From VRUE01 sp963837735 (GTDB taxonomy: Bacteria; Actinomycetota; Thermoleophilia; Solirubrobacterales; 70-9), in the NCBI GenBank assembly GCA_963837735.1, contig CAWIOM010000013.1:37969-101968 (forward strand): a stretch of 64,000 nt of DNA. The letters are read 5' to 3'. Positions within the stretch are counted from its first letter, which is position 1. Every line of letters begins with the position of its first letter. A program made the translations under genes and the position numbers. The notes under the pieces were generated by a model that saw only the letters and a list, made by a program, of their open reading frames with translations, was not told the DNA's origin and ran no database searches. Shown here piece after piece: positions 16,135-25,884 of the stretch.

Positions 16135-16797
16135 CGGGAAGCCGGACTCGACGGTCTGCAACGCCCAGTCGGCGCCCGCCTCGGAGAGCTCCTCGACCGA
16201 GTAGCTCCCGGTTGCCACCCCGGCGACCCGGATCCCGGCGCCGTGGCCTGCGATCACGTCGCGCGGGGTGTCACCGACGGCGAATGTGGCGCCTCGGTCC
16301 AGCGGGGACCCGTTGGCCTCGCCGCCGCGCTCGAGCGCCTTCTCCGTCAGCTCGGTGCGGTCGCGAGAGTCCGATCCGAAGCCGCCGAAGGCGAAGAAGC
16401 GGTTGAGGTCGCCGCGGGCGAGCTTGATCCGGGCCGCCGGCTCGATGTTGCCGGTGACGATCCCGAGCAGGACGCCCTCGGCCGTCAGTCGCTCGAGCAA
16501 CGCCACGATCCCCGGCATCACCCGGTACCCGGCCGACTCGGCGACGGCGTCGGGGAGGTGGCGCAGGTAGCCGGCGATCGCCGCCGCCCGTTCGGCATCG
16601 GTCCCGTCGCGGCCGATCACCTCGCGGAAGACGATCTCGGCGATTTCCGGGTCGGTCATCCCGGCGTGGGTGTGCTCGTCGATGTCGGCGTCGATGCCGT
16701 GGCTCTCGCGGAATGCGCGCTGCCAGGCGACGGCGCCGGCGCCGCCGGTGAGGAGCAGGGTGCCGTCGATGTCGAACAGAACCGCTCCGGGGCCCAT
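16129..16797 (-). CDS. HAD-superfamily phosphatase (phosphoglycolate phosphatase-like)
   Basis: All four HAD motifs are visible: DIDGTLL (nucleophile and acid Asp), GIVTGN (Thr), the Lys-containing ELTEKALER helix, and FAVGDTPRD (metal-binding Asp pair). A helical cap follows motif I. Members of this branch hydrolyse small phosphates such as 2-phosphoglycolate. ATG 16797 or GTG 16803 can start the protein; the GTG overlaps the cydB stop as GTGA. That coupling makes it the third gene of cydA-cydB-HAD, though a functional link to the oxidase is not obvious. Confidence 0.85.
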   Translation of the reverse strand: MGPGAVLFDIDGTLLLTGGAGAVAWQRAFRESHGIDADIDEHTHAGMTDPEIAEIVFREVIGRDGTDAERAAAIAGYLRHLPDAVAESAGYRVMPGIVALLERLTAEGVLLGIVTGNIEPAARIKLARGDLNRFFAFGGFGSDSRDRTELTEKALERGGEANGSPLDRGATFAVGDTPRDVIAGHGAGIRVAGVATGSYSVEELSEAGADWALQTVESGFPL

Positions 16798-16799
16798 CG

Positions 16800-17798
16800 T
16801 CACTCGCCGAGAAGTTCTTTCTGGGTCAGCCAGTAGAGGAGGCCGAGCGCCGGCAGGACGACGATCGCCGCGATCACGAAGACGACCAGCACGGCGTCCA
16901 GGGTCGGGCCCGGCGCCGCCGCCTGGTCGATCCGCAGCGAGGTCGGCAGCAGGTAGGGAAACTGGGCCACGCCCCAGCCCCAGATCACGGCGACGACGGC
17001 GCCCACCGCGAGCGGCCGCATGCCGCGGCGGCCGCCGCGCAGGAGCAGGGCGAGGGCGCCGAGGCCGCAGAGCGCCGAGAGCACGACCAGGGGCAGGCCC
17101 TGGTCGGTGAGCCGGTCGAAGATGTAGCGAGCTTCCGAGTGCAGCGCGAAGATGCCGGCAACCGCGAGGGCGCCGGCGGCGAGCGCCGCGAGCAGCGCCC
17201 GGCGGGCGAAGTACTCCTCGAGGTCGGCGGCCTCGGCGTGGCGGGCATCGGTGACGAGGAAGACGGCCGCGACGTATGCGCCGCTGGCTACGAAGAGGGC
17301 GCCGACCAGCAGGGGCAGGGGCGCGATCCAGCTCGAGAAGGCGGCGCCGTTGCCGGCCGCCGGGACGTTGCCGGCGGCGATCGCGCCGACCACCGTGCCC
17401 ATGAAGAAGGGGGTGATCACCGAGGAGACCGCGAACGCCGCCCCCATTGCGCGACGCGCCTCGAGGGTGCGGATCGACTTCCGGAAGGCGAACCCGGCGC
17501 CGCGCAGGACGATCCCGACAGCGGCCAGTGCGAGGGGCACGTAGAGGGTCGACATGATCGCGCCGAAGGCCTCCGGGAACGCCGTCCAGAGGACGACGAG
17601 GATGAAGATCAGCCAGACGTGGTTCGCCTCCCAGACCGGCGTCAGCGAGCGCTGGATCAGCTCCCGCGGGCGCTCGCCCTTCTCGGCGTCGCCGGCGACC
17701 AGGTCCCAGAGGCCGCCGCCGAAATCAGCGCCGCCGAAGACCGCGTAGAGGGTCGCCCCGATCCAGAGAATCCCCGCGGCGACGTCCGCCTCGGTCAT
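16800..17798 (-). CDS. cydB: cytochrome bd ubiquinol oxidase subunit II
   Basis: CydB is the non-haem structural partner of the terminal oxidase. The 332-residue polytopic protein begins with AAGILWIGATLYAVFGGADFGGG, followed by TPVWEANHVWLIFILVVLW, both hallmarks of CydB. About eight or nine hydrophobic helices are visible. Its start overlaps the stop of cydA by four bases, so subunit synthesis is coupled. The oxidase reduces oxygen at high affinity with menaquinol or ubiquinol as donor. No cydCD export genes lie in the window. Confidence 0.95.
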   Translation of the reverse strand: MTEADVAAGILWIGATLYAVFGGADFGGGLWDLVAGDAEKGERPRELIQRSLTPVWEANHVWLIFILVVLWTAFPEAFGAIMSTLYVPLALAAVGIVLRGAGFAFRKSIRTLEARRAMGAAFAVSSVITPFFMGTVVGAIAAGNVPAAGNGAAFSSWIAPLPLLVGALFVASGAYVAAVFLVTDARHAEAADLEEYFARRALLAALAAGALAVAGIFALHSEARYIFDRLTDQGLPLVVLSALCGLGALALLLRGGRRGMRPLAVGAVVAVIWGWGVAQFPYLLPTSLRIDQAAAPGPTLDAVLVVFVIAAIVVLPALGLLYWLTQKELLGE

Positions 17799-19174
17799 TG
17801 GCCGGCCCCCGTCGGGCCGTACGGCGTCTCAACGTCCGTCCCCTCCTCGCGCCAGCGGCGCGACATCGAGCGCAGAACGAGGATCGCGATAGTCCCCAGG
17901 GCCGCGTAGAGCAGCAGCACGGCGGCGAAGGCAAACCAGATCCCGCGGGCCTCGGTCACCGCTTCGGAGGTGCGCATGTAGCCCTGCACGATCCAGGGCT
18001 GGCGGCCGACCTCGGTGACGATCCAGCCGCACCAGAGCGCGACCACCGCCCCCGCCCCCGAGAGCGCGACCGCGCGCAGGAACCACGGCGTCCTCGGGAT
18101 CTCGCGGCGTTTCCACCAGGCCCAGCCGAGCCAGATGCCGAGCAGCAGCAGCGCCGAGCCGATCCCGACCATCGCGTCGAAGGAGAGGTGCAGGAGGGTG
18201 TTGGCAGGCGGCCGTTCGTCGGCCGGGATGTCGTTGAGGCCCGTGACTTCGGTGTCGGCGCTCCAGCCGACCAGGAACGAGTCGAGGTCGGGGATCGGGA
18301 TCGCCCCCTTGACGCCGTCGCTGGTGCAGATCCCGCCGATGTACTCGGTCTGATTCGGCCCGCTTTCCTGAATGCACTCCATCGCCGCAAACTTGGCCGG
18401 CTGGTGGTCGGCGACCGCGCGCGCCGCCGTGTCGCCGACGAAGAGCTGGATCGGGGTCGCGATCAGCGCGATCGTCAGCGGGATCAGCAACCCGAGCCGG
18501 TGCAGGCGGTCGCGGCGGCCCCGCAGCATCCCGACCGCGTAGATCGAGGCGACAAGGAAGCCGGCGACCATGTAGGCGGCGAGGATCATGTGCGGGACCT
18601 CGTAGCCCCAGGCCGGGTTGAAGAGGACCTTGAAGGGCTCCGTTTCGACGACCTTTCCGGCGCCGTTGAGGGTGAACCCCTGCGGCTGGTTCATCCAGGA
18701 GTTGGCGGTGACGACGGCGAAGGCACCGCCGATCCCGGTGATCACCATCGGCACACCCGACCAGAAGTGGGCCCAGCCGCTGAGCCGCTTCCACCCGTAG
18801 AGGTAGATGGCCAGGAAGATCGCCTCGGTGAAGAAGAAGATCCCCTCGACCGCGAAGGCGATCCCGAAGGCATCGCCGAAGCGGGCCATGAACTGCGGCC
18901 AGAGCAGGCCGAACTCGAAGCTGAGGACCGTCCCGGTCACCGCCCCCACCGCAAAGGTCACCGCCATCGCCTTCGACCAGCGCCGGGCGAGCCGCATCGC
19001 GTCCTCGTCGCCCCGTTTCAGCCCGATGTAGTTGGCGGTCAGCATGATCGCCGGAAAGGCGACGCCGATACAGGAGAGGATGATGTGGAAGGCGAGCGTG
19101 AACGCCATCAGCTCGCGCGCTGCCAGCAGATTCGATGACGACGCCGCCAGGGGAAGCGGGTCGAGCGGGAGCAT
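17795..19174 (-). CDS. cydA: cytochrome bd ubiquinol oxidase subunit I
   Basis: CydA carries the haems and the quinol site of the membrane-bound bd oxidase. ELMAFTLAFHIILSCIG holds the N-terminal axial His. FFFTEAIFLAIYLYGWKRL and the ANSWMNQPQGF loop are family signatures, and GWIVTEVGRQPWIVQG is the conserved C-terminal GRQPW region. Length 459 corresponds to the shorter Q-loop form common in Gram-positives. It is the first gene of cydAB-HAD and lies downstream of pgi on the same strand with an 11-base gap, so read-through from pgi is possible. Confidence 0.96.
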   Translation of the reverse strand: MLPLDPLPLAASSSNLLAARELMAFTLAFHIILSCIGVAFPAIMLTANYIGLKRGDEDAMRLARRWSKAMAVTFAVGAVTGTVLSFEFGLLWPQFMARFGDAFGIAFAVEGIFFFTEAIFLAIYLYGWKRLSGWAHFWSGVPMVITGIGGAFAVVTANSWMNQPQGFTLNGAGKVVETEPFKVLFNPAWGYEVPHMILAAYMVAGFLVASIYAVGMLRGRRDRLHRLGLLIPLTIALIATPIQLFVGDTAARAVADHQPAKFAAMECIQESGPNQTEYIGGICTSDGVKGAIPIPDLDSFLVGWSADTEVTGLNDIPADERPPANTLLHLSFDAMVGIGSALLLLGIWLGWAWWKRREIPRTPWFLRAVALSGAGAVVALWCGWIVTEVGRQPWIVQGYMRTSEAVTEARGIWFAFAAVLLLYAALGTIAILVLRSMSRRWREEGTDVETPYGPTGAGQ

Positions 19175-19184
19175 GGTCGCGAGC

Positions 19185-20831
19185 CTACTCCCCCCGACGG
19201 GCGTTGCGGTAGCGCCGGATCAGCGAGTTGGTCGAGCTGTCGTGGCGCAGCTTGGGCTCCCTGCCGGCCTCCAGCTCGGGGATGATCGCGACGGCGAGCG
19301 CCTTGCCCAGCTCGACGCCCCACTGGTCGAAGGAGTCGATTCCCCAGACCGCCCCCTGGACGAAGACGCTGTGCTCGTAAAGGGCGACCAGCGTGCCCAG
19401 GGTCTGCGGGTCGAGGCGCTCGGCGAGGATCGTGTTCGAGGGCCGGTTGCCCTCCATCACCCGGTGCGGCACGACCGGCTCCGGCGTTCCCTCCTCACGG
19501 ACCTGCTCCGGGGTTTTGCCGAAGGCGAGCGCCTCGCCCTGGGCGAAGACGTTCGACATCAGCAGGTCGTGGTGGCGCCCCAGCGGGTTGTTGGAATGCA
19601 TGAAGCCGATGAAGTCGCAGGGGATCAGCCGCGTCCCCTGGTGGACCAGCTGGTAGAAGGAGTGCTGGCCGTTGGTCCCCGGCTCCCCCCAGAAGATCGC
19701 GCCCGTGTCGTAGTCGACCCGCGCCCCCTCCAGGGTCACGTGCTTGCCGTTCGACTCCATCGTCAGCTGCTGCAGGTAGGCGGGGAAGCGGTGCAGGTAC
19801 TGGTCGTAGGGGAAGATGCCGCAGGTCTGGGCGCCGAAGAAGTCGCCGTACCAGACCGAGAGCAGCCCCATCAGCGCCGGCAGGTTCGAGGCAAGCGGCG
19901 CCTCGCGGAAGTGCTCGTCCATCGCGTGGAAGCCGCTCAGCATCTCGGCGAAGCGGGCCGGGCCGATCGCCAGCATCGTCGAGAGCCCGATCGCCGAGTC
20001 CATCGAGTAGCGGCCCCCCACCCACTCCCAGAATCCGAACATGTTGTCGGTGTCGATGCCGAACTTCGCGACCTCCTCGGCGTTGGTCGAGACGGCGACG
20101 AAGTGCTTGGCGACCGCCGCCTCCTCGCCGCCGAGGCCGGCCAGCGCCCACTCCCGAGCGGTGCGCGCGTTGGTCATCGTCTCCAGCGTCGTGAAGGTCT
20201 TCGAGGAGATCACGAACAGCGTCTCCTCGGGGTCGAGGTCGCGGGTGGACTCGGCGAAGTCGGTGCCGTCGACGTTGGAGACGAAGCGGAAGGCCATCTC
20301 CCGCCGCGAGTAGTGGCGCAGCGCCTCATAGGCCATCACCGGGCCCAGGTCGGAGCCGCCGATGCCGACGTTGACGACGTTGCGGATCGGCTTGCCGGTG
20401 TGGCCCAGCCACTCGCCGGACCGGACCCGCTCGGCGAAGGCCGCCATCCGGTCGAGGGTCTCGTGGACCTCCTTGACGACGTCGACGCCGTCGACGATCA
20501 GCGAGCGGCCCCTCGGCATCCGCAGCGCCACGTGGAGGACGGCGCGGTCCTCGGAGACGTTGATGTGCTCGCCGGCGAACATCGCTTCCCGGCGCTGCTC
20601 GACGCCACGCTCGCGAGCCAGCTCGCCCAGCAGCATCACCGTCTCGTCGGTGATCCGATTCTTGGAGAAGTCGAGATGCAGGCCGGCGCCGTCGCCGACC
20701 AGGCGCTCGCCGCGCTCCGGGTCGGCGGCGAAGAGGTCGCGCATGTGGACCTCGCCGATCTCCGCGTGATGCGCCTCCAGCCTCTTCCAGGCGGCGCCCT
20801 CGCGGAGGTCGGCCCCCCCGGCGGGGGTCAT
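19185..20831 (-). CDS. pgi: glucose-6-phosphate isomerase
   Basis: The enzyme interconverts glucose-6-phosphate and fructose-6-phosphate in the cytosol. The 548-residue chain is unbroken. It carries VNVGIGGSDLGP (phosphate-binding loop), SKTFTTLETMTNA, the signature WVGGRYSMDSAIGLS, PYDQYLHRFPAYLQQ and a C-terminal QWGVELGKALA. It is 28 bases downstream of tal in the tkt-tal-pgi direction, so the three are probably one operon joining glycolysis and the pentose-phosphate pathway. Confidence 0.97.
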   Translation of the reverse strand: MTPAGGADLREGAAWKRLEAHHAEIGEVHMRDLFAADPERGERLVGDGAGLHLDFSKNRITDETVMLLGELARERGVEQRREAMFAGEHINVSEDRAVLHVALRMPRGRSLIVDGVDVVKEVHETLDRMAAFAERVRSGEWLGHTGKPIRNVVNVGIGGSDLGPVMAYEALRHYSRREMAFRFVSNVDGTDFAESTRDLDPEETLFVISSKTFTTLETMTNARTAREWALAGLGGEEAAVAKHFVAVSTNAEEVAKFGIDTDNMFGFWEWVGGRYSMDSAIGLSTMLAIGPARFAEMLSGFHAMDEHFREAPLASNLPALMGLLSVWYGDFFGAQTCGIFPYDQYLHRFPAYLQQLTMESNGKHVTLEGARVDYDTGAIFWGEPGTNGQHSFYQLVHQGTRLIPCDFIGFMHSNNPLGRHHDLLMSNVFAQGEALAFGKTPEQVREEGTPEPVVPHRVMEGNRPSNTILAERLDPQTLGTLVALYEHSVFVQGAVWGIDSFDQWGVELGKALAVAIIPELEAGREPKLRHDSSTNSLIRRYRNARRGE

Positions 20832-20859
20832 CGGCGATCACCGGCAGCGGGCACGCGCG

Positions 20860-21936
20860 CTACCCGACCTTCTGGCGCTCGGCCTCGATCGAGGCGAGGA
20901 GGTCGTTCCAGGAGTCGACGAATGCCTTCTTCCCCTCCTCCTGGAGGCGCGCCGCCAGCGCTCTGACTCCGATCCCGGCGCTCTCGAACTGCGCCAGAAG
21001 CTCGTCGCAGTCGCCGCCGTCGGCCGGCACGGGGTCGCCGACCGCGCCGTGGTCGGCGAAGGCGTTGAGGGTCGGCTCGGGCATCGTGTTGACCGTGAAC
21101 GGCGCCGCGAACCCCTCGATGTAGAGCGTGTCTGAGGCCTCCGGGTCCTTCGTCCCGGTGCTCGCCCAGAGCAGGCGCTGCGGGCGCCCGCCCGCGTTCA
21201 TCAGCCTCTGCGCGCGCGCCGAGTCGAGCAGCTCGCGGTAGGCCCGGTAGGCGTGGAAGCCGACCGCCAGCCCGAGCCGGTTCTTCAGCTCCGCCGGGGC
21301 CTGCTCGGCGACGGCCACGTCCCAGCGGCTCATGAAGATCGAGGCGACCGAGGCGACGTCGGGGTCGAGGCCGGCCGCGATCCGCCTCTCGATCCCCTTC
21401 ATGTAGGCGCCCGCGGCGGCCAGGTACTGGTCGGTGTCGAAGAGCAGGGTGACGTTGACCGGGATGCCGGCGAAGATCGACTCCTCGATCGCCGGCAGGC
21501 CCGCCTCCGTGCCGGGGATCTTGATGAAGAGGTTCTCGCGCTCGGCCCTGCCGTGGAGCTGGGCGGCCTGGGCGATCGTCGCCTCGGTGTCGTCGGCGAG
21601 CAGCGGCGAGACCTCCAGCGAGCAGAAGCCGTCGACGCCCGCGGTCCGCTGGTGGACGGGGGCGAAGAGGTCGGTGGCGCCCTGGAGGTCGCGTATCGCC
21701 AGCGCGAAGAACGTGTCCTCGGTCGAGTCGGCGGCCGGCGCGACCTCGGCGATCTGCTCGTCGTAGGCGTCGCCGCCGGAGATCGCCTTGTCGAAGATCG
21801 TCGGGTTCGACGTCAGCCCGGTCACCGAGAGCTCGTCGATGTAGCGGGCGAGGGTGCCGTCGCCGAGCATCGTCCGAGTGATGTTGTCGAGCCAGAGGCT
21901 CTGGCCCAGGTCGTGCAGTTCCTGTGTCGCTTTCAT
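20860..21936 (-). CDS. tal: transaldolase
   Basis: Transaldolase transfers a dihydroxyacetone unit between sugar phosphates in the non-oxidative pentose-phosphate pathway. The Schiff-base Lys lies in ENLFIKIPGT. TGLTSNPTIFDKAI is the N-terminal signature, and GIPVNVTLLF and SIFMSRWD are typical strands. At 358 residues it belongs to the longer actinobacterial type. The ATG overlaps the tkt stop as ATGA, so translation is coupled. Confidence 0.96.
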   Translation of the reverse strand: MKATQELHDLGQSLWLDNITRTMLGDGTLARYIDELSVTGLTSNPTIFDKAISGGDAYDEQIAEVAPAADSTEDTFFALAIRDLQGATDLFAPVHQRTAGVDGFCSLEVSPLLADDTEATIAQAAQLHGRAERENLFIKIPGTEAGLPAIEESIFAGIPVNVTLLFDTDQYLAAAGAYMKGIERRIAAGLDPDVASVASIFMSRWDVAVAEQAPAELKNRLGLAVGFHAYRAYRELLDSARAQRLMNAGGRPQRLLWASTGTKDPEASDTLYIEGFAAPFTVNTMPEPTLNAFADHGAVGDPVPADGGDCDELLAQFESAGIGVRALAARLQEEGKKAFVDSWNDLLASIEAERQKVG

Positions 21937-23973
21937 CCGAGAGCCTCCCTGGCCGCCTCCGCGACCTTGTCTGGTGTGAAGCCGAACTTGCCCATCACGT
22001 CCTTGAGCGGCGCCGAGCTGCCGAAGGTGTGCATGCCGATCGCTCTGCCGCCGGAGCCGATGTAGCGGTCCCAGCCCAGGGTCGAGGCCTCCTCGACCGA
22101 GACCCTGGCGGTGACCGACGGCGGCAGGACCGCGTCGCGGTAGGCCTCCTCCTGGCGGTCGAAGAGCTCCCAGCAGGGCAGGCTGACGACCCGCGAGGAG
22201 ATCCCCTCGCCGCTCAGCTCCTCGTGGGCGGCGAGGGCCAGCGCGACCTCGCTGCCGGTCGCGATCAGGATCACGTCGGGATCTCCCCCCTCGGCGTCGG
22301 CGAGCACGTAGCCGCCGCGCCGCAGGCCCTCCGCCGAGGCGTACTTGGTGCGGTCGAAGACGGGGACGTTCTGGCGGGTGAGGACGAGCGCCACCGGCTG
22401 GTGGGTGCGGTCGAGCGCCACCCGCCAGGCCTCGGCGACCTCGTTGGCGTCGGCGGGCCGAATCACGTCGAGGCCGGGAATCGCCCGCAGGCCGGCGAGC
22501 TGCTCGACCGGCTGGTGGGTCGGCCCGTCCTCGCCGAGCCCGATCGAGTCGTGCGTGAAGAGGTGGATGACCGGCAGCTCCATCAGCGAGGAGAGACGGA
22601 TCGCCGGGCGGGCGTAATCGGAGAAGGTCAGGTAGGTGGACCAGAGCGGGCGCAGCTTCGAGATCGAGAGGCCGTTGGAGACCGCCGCCGACTCGTGCTC
22701 GCGGATCCCGTAGTGGAGCTGGCGGCCGTCGAAGCTACCGGGCTCGAAGTCGGCGGCGCCGTCGAAGTCGAAGCGGACCGAGGAGGAGTCGGTCAGGTCC
22801 GCCGAGCCGGCCAGCAGCCAGGGAAGGCGCTCGCCGATCGCGTTCTGGACCTTGTTCGAGGCCTTGCGGGTCGCGAGGCCCTTCTCGTCGGCGTCGAAGC
22901 TCGGGATCGCGGCGTCCCAGCCCTCGGGCAGCTCGCGCCTCTGCATCGCCTCGATCTCGGCGGCCCGGCCGGGGTCGCTCTCCGCGTACTCGGCCAGCCG
23001 CTCCTCCCAGGCGGCCCGCAGCTCGGCCCCCCGAGCCCCAATTCCCTCGGCGAAGTGCTCCCTGACACCGTCGGGGACGAGGAACTGGGCGTCCTCGGGC
23101 CAGCCGTAGGCACGCTTGGTCTCGCGCACCTCCTCCTCGCCGAGCGGTTCGCCGTGAGCGGCGGCGGTGTCCTGCTTGTGGGGCGAGCCGTAGCCGATGT
23201 GGCTGTCGAGGACGATCAGCGTCGGCCGGCCCTCCTCCGCCCGGAACTCCTCGAAGGCGGCGCCGATCCGATCGAGGTCGTTGGCGTCTTCGACGTGGAC
23301 GATGTTCCAGCCGTAGCCCTCGAAGCGCAGCGGCACGTCGTCGCCGTAGGCGAGCTCGGTTCTGGCCGTCGATCGTGATCTGGTTGTTGTCGTAGACCCA
23401 GCAGAGGTTGTCGAGCTTCAGGTGGCCGGCGAGCGAGGCCGCTTCGCCGGAGACGCCCTCCATCAGGCAGCCGTCGCCGCCGATCGCGTAGACGTCGAAG
23501 TCGAAGAGCTCGGCGCCGAAGCGGGCGCCCTGCCACTTGGAGGCGATCGCCATCCCCACCGAGGTCGCGACGCCCTGGCCGAGCGGCCCGGTCGTCGTCT
23601 CCACCCCCGACGTCCAGCGATACTCCGGGTGCCCCGGGCACTTCGAGTCGAGCTGGCGGAAGCGCTCGATGTCGTCGAGGCTGACCGCGGGGTCGCCGAC
23701 CACCTCGTAGTCGGGGTCGACGGCACGGACGCCGGCGAGGTGGAGCAGCGCGTAGAGCAGCATCGAGGCGTGACCGGCGCTGAGCACGAAGCGGTCGCGG
23801 CCCGGCCAGATCGGGTCGGCGGGGTCGAAGCGCAGGAAGCGCTGCCAGAGGGTGTAGGCGAGCGGGGCCAGCGCCATCGGGGTCCCGGGGTGGCCGGATT
23901 CGGCCTTCTGGATCGCGTCGATCGACAGCGTGCGGATCGTGTTGATGCAGAGCTGGTCGATGTCCTTTCCCAT
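21933..23973 (-). CDS. tkt: transketolase (one frameshift)
   Basis: Transketolase moves two-carbon units between sugar phosphates using thiamine diphosphate. The N-terminal half contains SGHPGTPMALAP and the cofactor motif GDGCLMEGVSGEAA followed by YDNNQITIDG. The C-terminal half has THDSIGLGEDGPTHQPVEQL and ends KVAEAAREALG. The halves join at about 23363, where ACC-GAG follows one extra A; removing it gives an uninterrupted TELAYGDDVPLRFEG. The break is therefore probably a sequence error. ATG 23973 is preferred to the adjacent GTG 23976. First gene of tkt-tal-pgi. Confidence 0.92.
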
Positions 23974-24001
23974 CACCTGGATCGATCCTATTGATTCCAG
24001 A

Positions 24002-25810
24002 TCACGGCTCGATGCGCGTTACCGAGCCGTCACCGTTGTCGGCCACCCAGACCGCGGTGCGGCCGACCGCGACCGCGCCGGGGTGGCGGCCGACCGCGAT
24101 CGGGTCGCCCACCGCCTCGCCGCTCGAGATGTCGATACGGCTGACGCTGTCGTCGGCGCGGTTGGCGACCCAGACCAGGTCGGTTCCGGAGTCGATCCCG
24201 CCCGGCTGGCGACCGACCTGGACCGGGGCGCCGAGCAGCACGTCGGTCGCCGAGTCGACCCTCCTGACCGCGTCCGAACGGGTGTCGACGACCCAGACGA
24301 CACCGCCTCCGACCGTGACCCCGGTGGGGGTGCGGCCCGCGAGGACGGGCGGGCCGGCCGCCATCGTGGCGAGGCCGATTCGGCTCACGGTGCCGCTCGT
24401 GGCGCTGCTCGCCCAGAGGCCGCCGGCGCCGACCGCGAGACGCAGAGGCTCCTGGCGGGGAGCGATGCCGCGCTTGAGGATGTGGCCGCTGCGGGCGTCG
24501 ATAGCCGACACCCCGCCGCCGTCGAGATCGGCCACCCAGACTCGCTCGCCGCCGAAGGCGATCGCCCCTGGCCGCATGTGGACTTCGGCCCGATCCTCGA
24601 TCCGCCCCGTGTCGCCGTCGATCCGCAGAACCTCCCTGGCGCGGGGAGAGGAGACCCAAACCGAGCCGGCCCCCACGGCGACGCCGGAGAGCCCCTTTTC
24701 GAGCTTCAGCGGCGCGCCTTCGACCCGGCCATCGGCGACGTCGATCCGCGACAGCGTCCCGTCGCCGGCGCTCGTCACCCAGACCGAGCGCTCGCCCACC
24801 GCCAGCCGCAGCGGGCCGCGCCCAATGGCGATCGGGTCGGAGACCGTGACATCGTCGCTGCGCAACAGCAGCACGGCCCCGGCGGCGACGACGCACATCA
24901 CGGCGAGAACCGAGATCGCAAGCCAGGGCCGACGCCGCCAGGATGCGATCCGTTCACCCGGTGTCGGCGGCCGCGGGGCAATGACGGCGGTCGGCCGGCC
25001 GGGCGTATCGGAGAGGACCTGGGTCGCAGCCGGCGCCGCGCCCTCGCGTTCGCGCGCCGCGTCTATCAGGCCCGTGGCCGACTGGTAGCGCTCGTCGGCG
25101 TCCTTGGCGACCGCGCGTTCGATCACGGCGTCGAGCCCCTCCGGGATTTCCGGTTCGGTGTCGGCCGCCTGCCGCGCGTAGGGGACGATCCCGGTCAGCG
25201 CCTCGTAGAGGACGCAGCCGAGCGAGTAGACGTCGGCGGCCGGGCCGACGCTCCGGCCCTGCCACTGCTCGGGCGACATGTATTCGACGGTGCCGGCGAT
25301 CGAGGCGCCGTCGAGCACGCCCGAGTCGCCCAGTGCTTTGGCGAGGCCGAAGTCGGTGAGGAAGGCGCGGTCGCCTTCGAGCAGGATGTTGTGCGGCTTG
25401 ACGTCGCGGTGGACGATGCCGGCGGCGTGGGCGGCGTCGAGCGCATCTGCGACCTGGCCGAGGATCCCGATCGCCTCCGACGGCGGCAGCGGGCCGCCCG
25501 TTGCGATCCGGCGCTTCAGGTCGCCCCCCTCGACCAGGCGCATCGCGACGATCAGCTCGCCGTCCTCCTCGCGGGAGTCGTAGACGGGAACGACGCTGGG
25601 GTGGTCGAGCCGGGCGGCGAGGCGCGACTCGCGCAGGAACCGCTCCCGGAAGGCCTCGTCATCGGCGAGATGGCGGGCGATCACCTTCAGCGCCACCGGC
25701 CGGTCGAGCGCCAGGTGGGTCGCCCTGTAGACGACGCCCATGCCGCCGCGCGCGATCAGCGCGTCGACGCGGTACCCGCCCAGCGTGGAGCCGATTGCCG
25801 GTTCTGCCAC
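24002..25810 (-). CDS. Ser/Thr protein kinase with extracytoplasmic beta-propeller sensor
   Basis: Residues about 10-265 are a Hanks-type kinase: GGMGVVYRA glycine loop, catalytic Lys42, HRDVKPHN (Asp136) and DFGLAK. A proline/threonine linker and one membrane helix (about 301-322) follow. The remaining about 280 residues contain repeated VWV / VSRID blades, a propeller like virginiamycin B lyase-type domains. This is a receptor layout in which the propeller replaces the PASTA repeats of classical PknB. The ligand is unknown. GTG 25810 is chosen over GTG 25831 because it starts just before the kinase fold. A strong hairpin isolates it from the gene upstream. Confidence 0.9.
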   Translation of the reverse strand: MAEPAIGSTLGGYRVDALIARGGMGVVYRATHLALDRPVALKVIARHLADDEAFRERFLRESRLAARLDHPSVVPVYDSREEDGELIVAMRLVEGGDLKRRIATGGPLPPSEAIGILGQVADALDAAHAAGIVHRDVKPHNILLEGDRAFLTDFGLAKALGDSGVLDGASIAGTVEYMSPEQWQGRSVGPAADVYSLGCVLYEALTGIVPYARQAADTEPEIPEGLDAVIERAVAKDADERYQSATGLIDAAREREGAAPAATQVLSDTPGRPTAVIAPRPPTPGERIASWRRRPWLAISVLAVMCVVAAGAVLLLRSDDVTVSDPIAIGRGPLRLAVGERSVWVTSAGDGTLSRIDVADGRVEGAPLKLEKGLSGVAVGAGSVWVSSPRAREVLRIDGDTGRIEDRAEVHMRPGAIAFGGERVWVADLDGGGVSAIDARSGHILKRGIAPRQEPLRLAVGAGGLWASSATSGTVSRIGLATMAAGPPVLAGRTPTGVTVGGGVVWVVDTRSDAVRRVDSATDVLLGAPVQVGRQPGGIDSGTDLVWVANRADDSVSRIDISSGEAVGDPIAVGRHPGAVAVGRTAVWVADNGDGSVTRIEP

Positions 25811-25836
25811 GCCGCGGTTATACCGCCGCACGAGGC

Positions 25837-25867
25837 GGGGGCCCTCCGCGGTCGGCGAAGGGCCCCC
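25837..25867 (-). terminator. strong hairpin between the TolB-like and kinase genes
   Basis: GGGGGCCCT at 25837-25845 and AGGGCCCCC at 25859-25867 form a perfect 9-bp stem with a 13-base loop. It lies just downstream of the TolB-like gene stop on the minus strand. No T-run follows, so it may act as a Rho-assisted or actinobacterial I-shaped terminator. Confidence 0.65.
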
Positions 25868-25884
25868 GAGATCCGGTTACTCGG

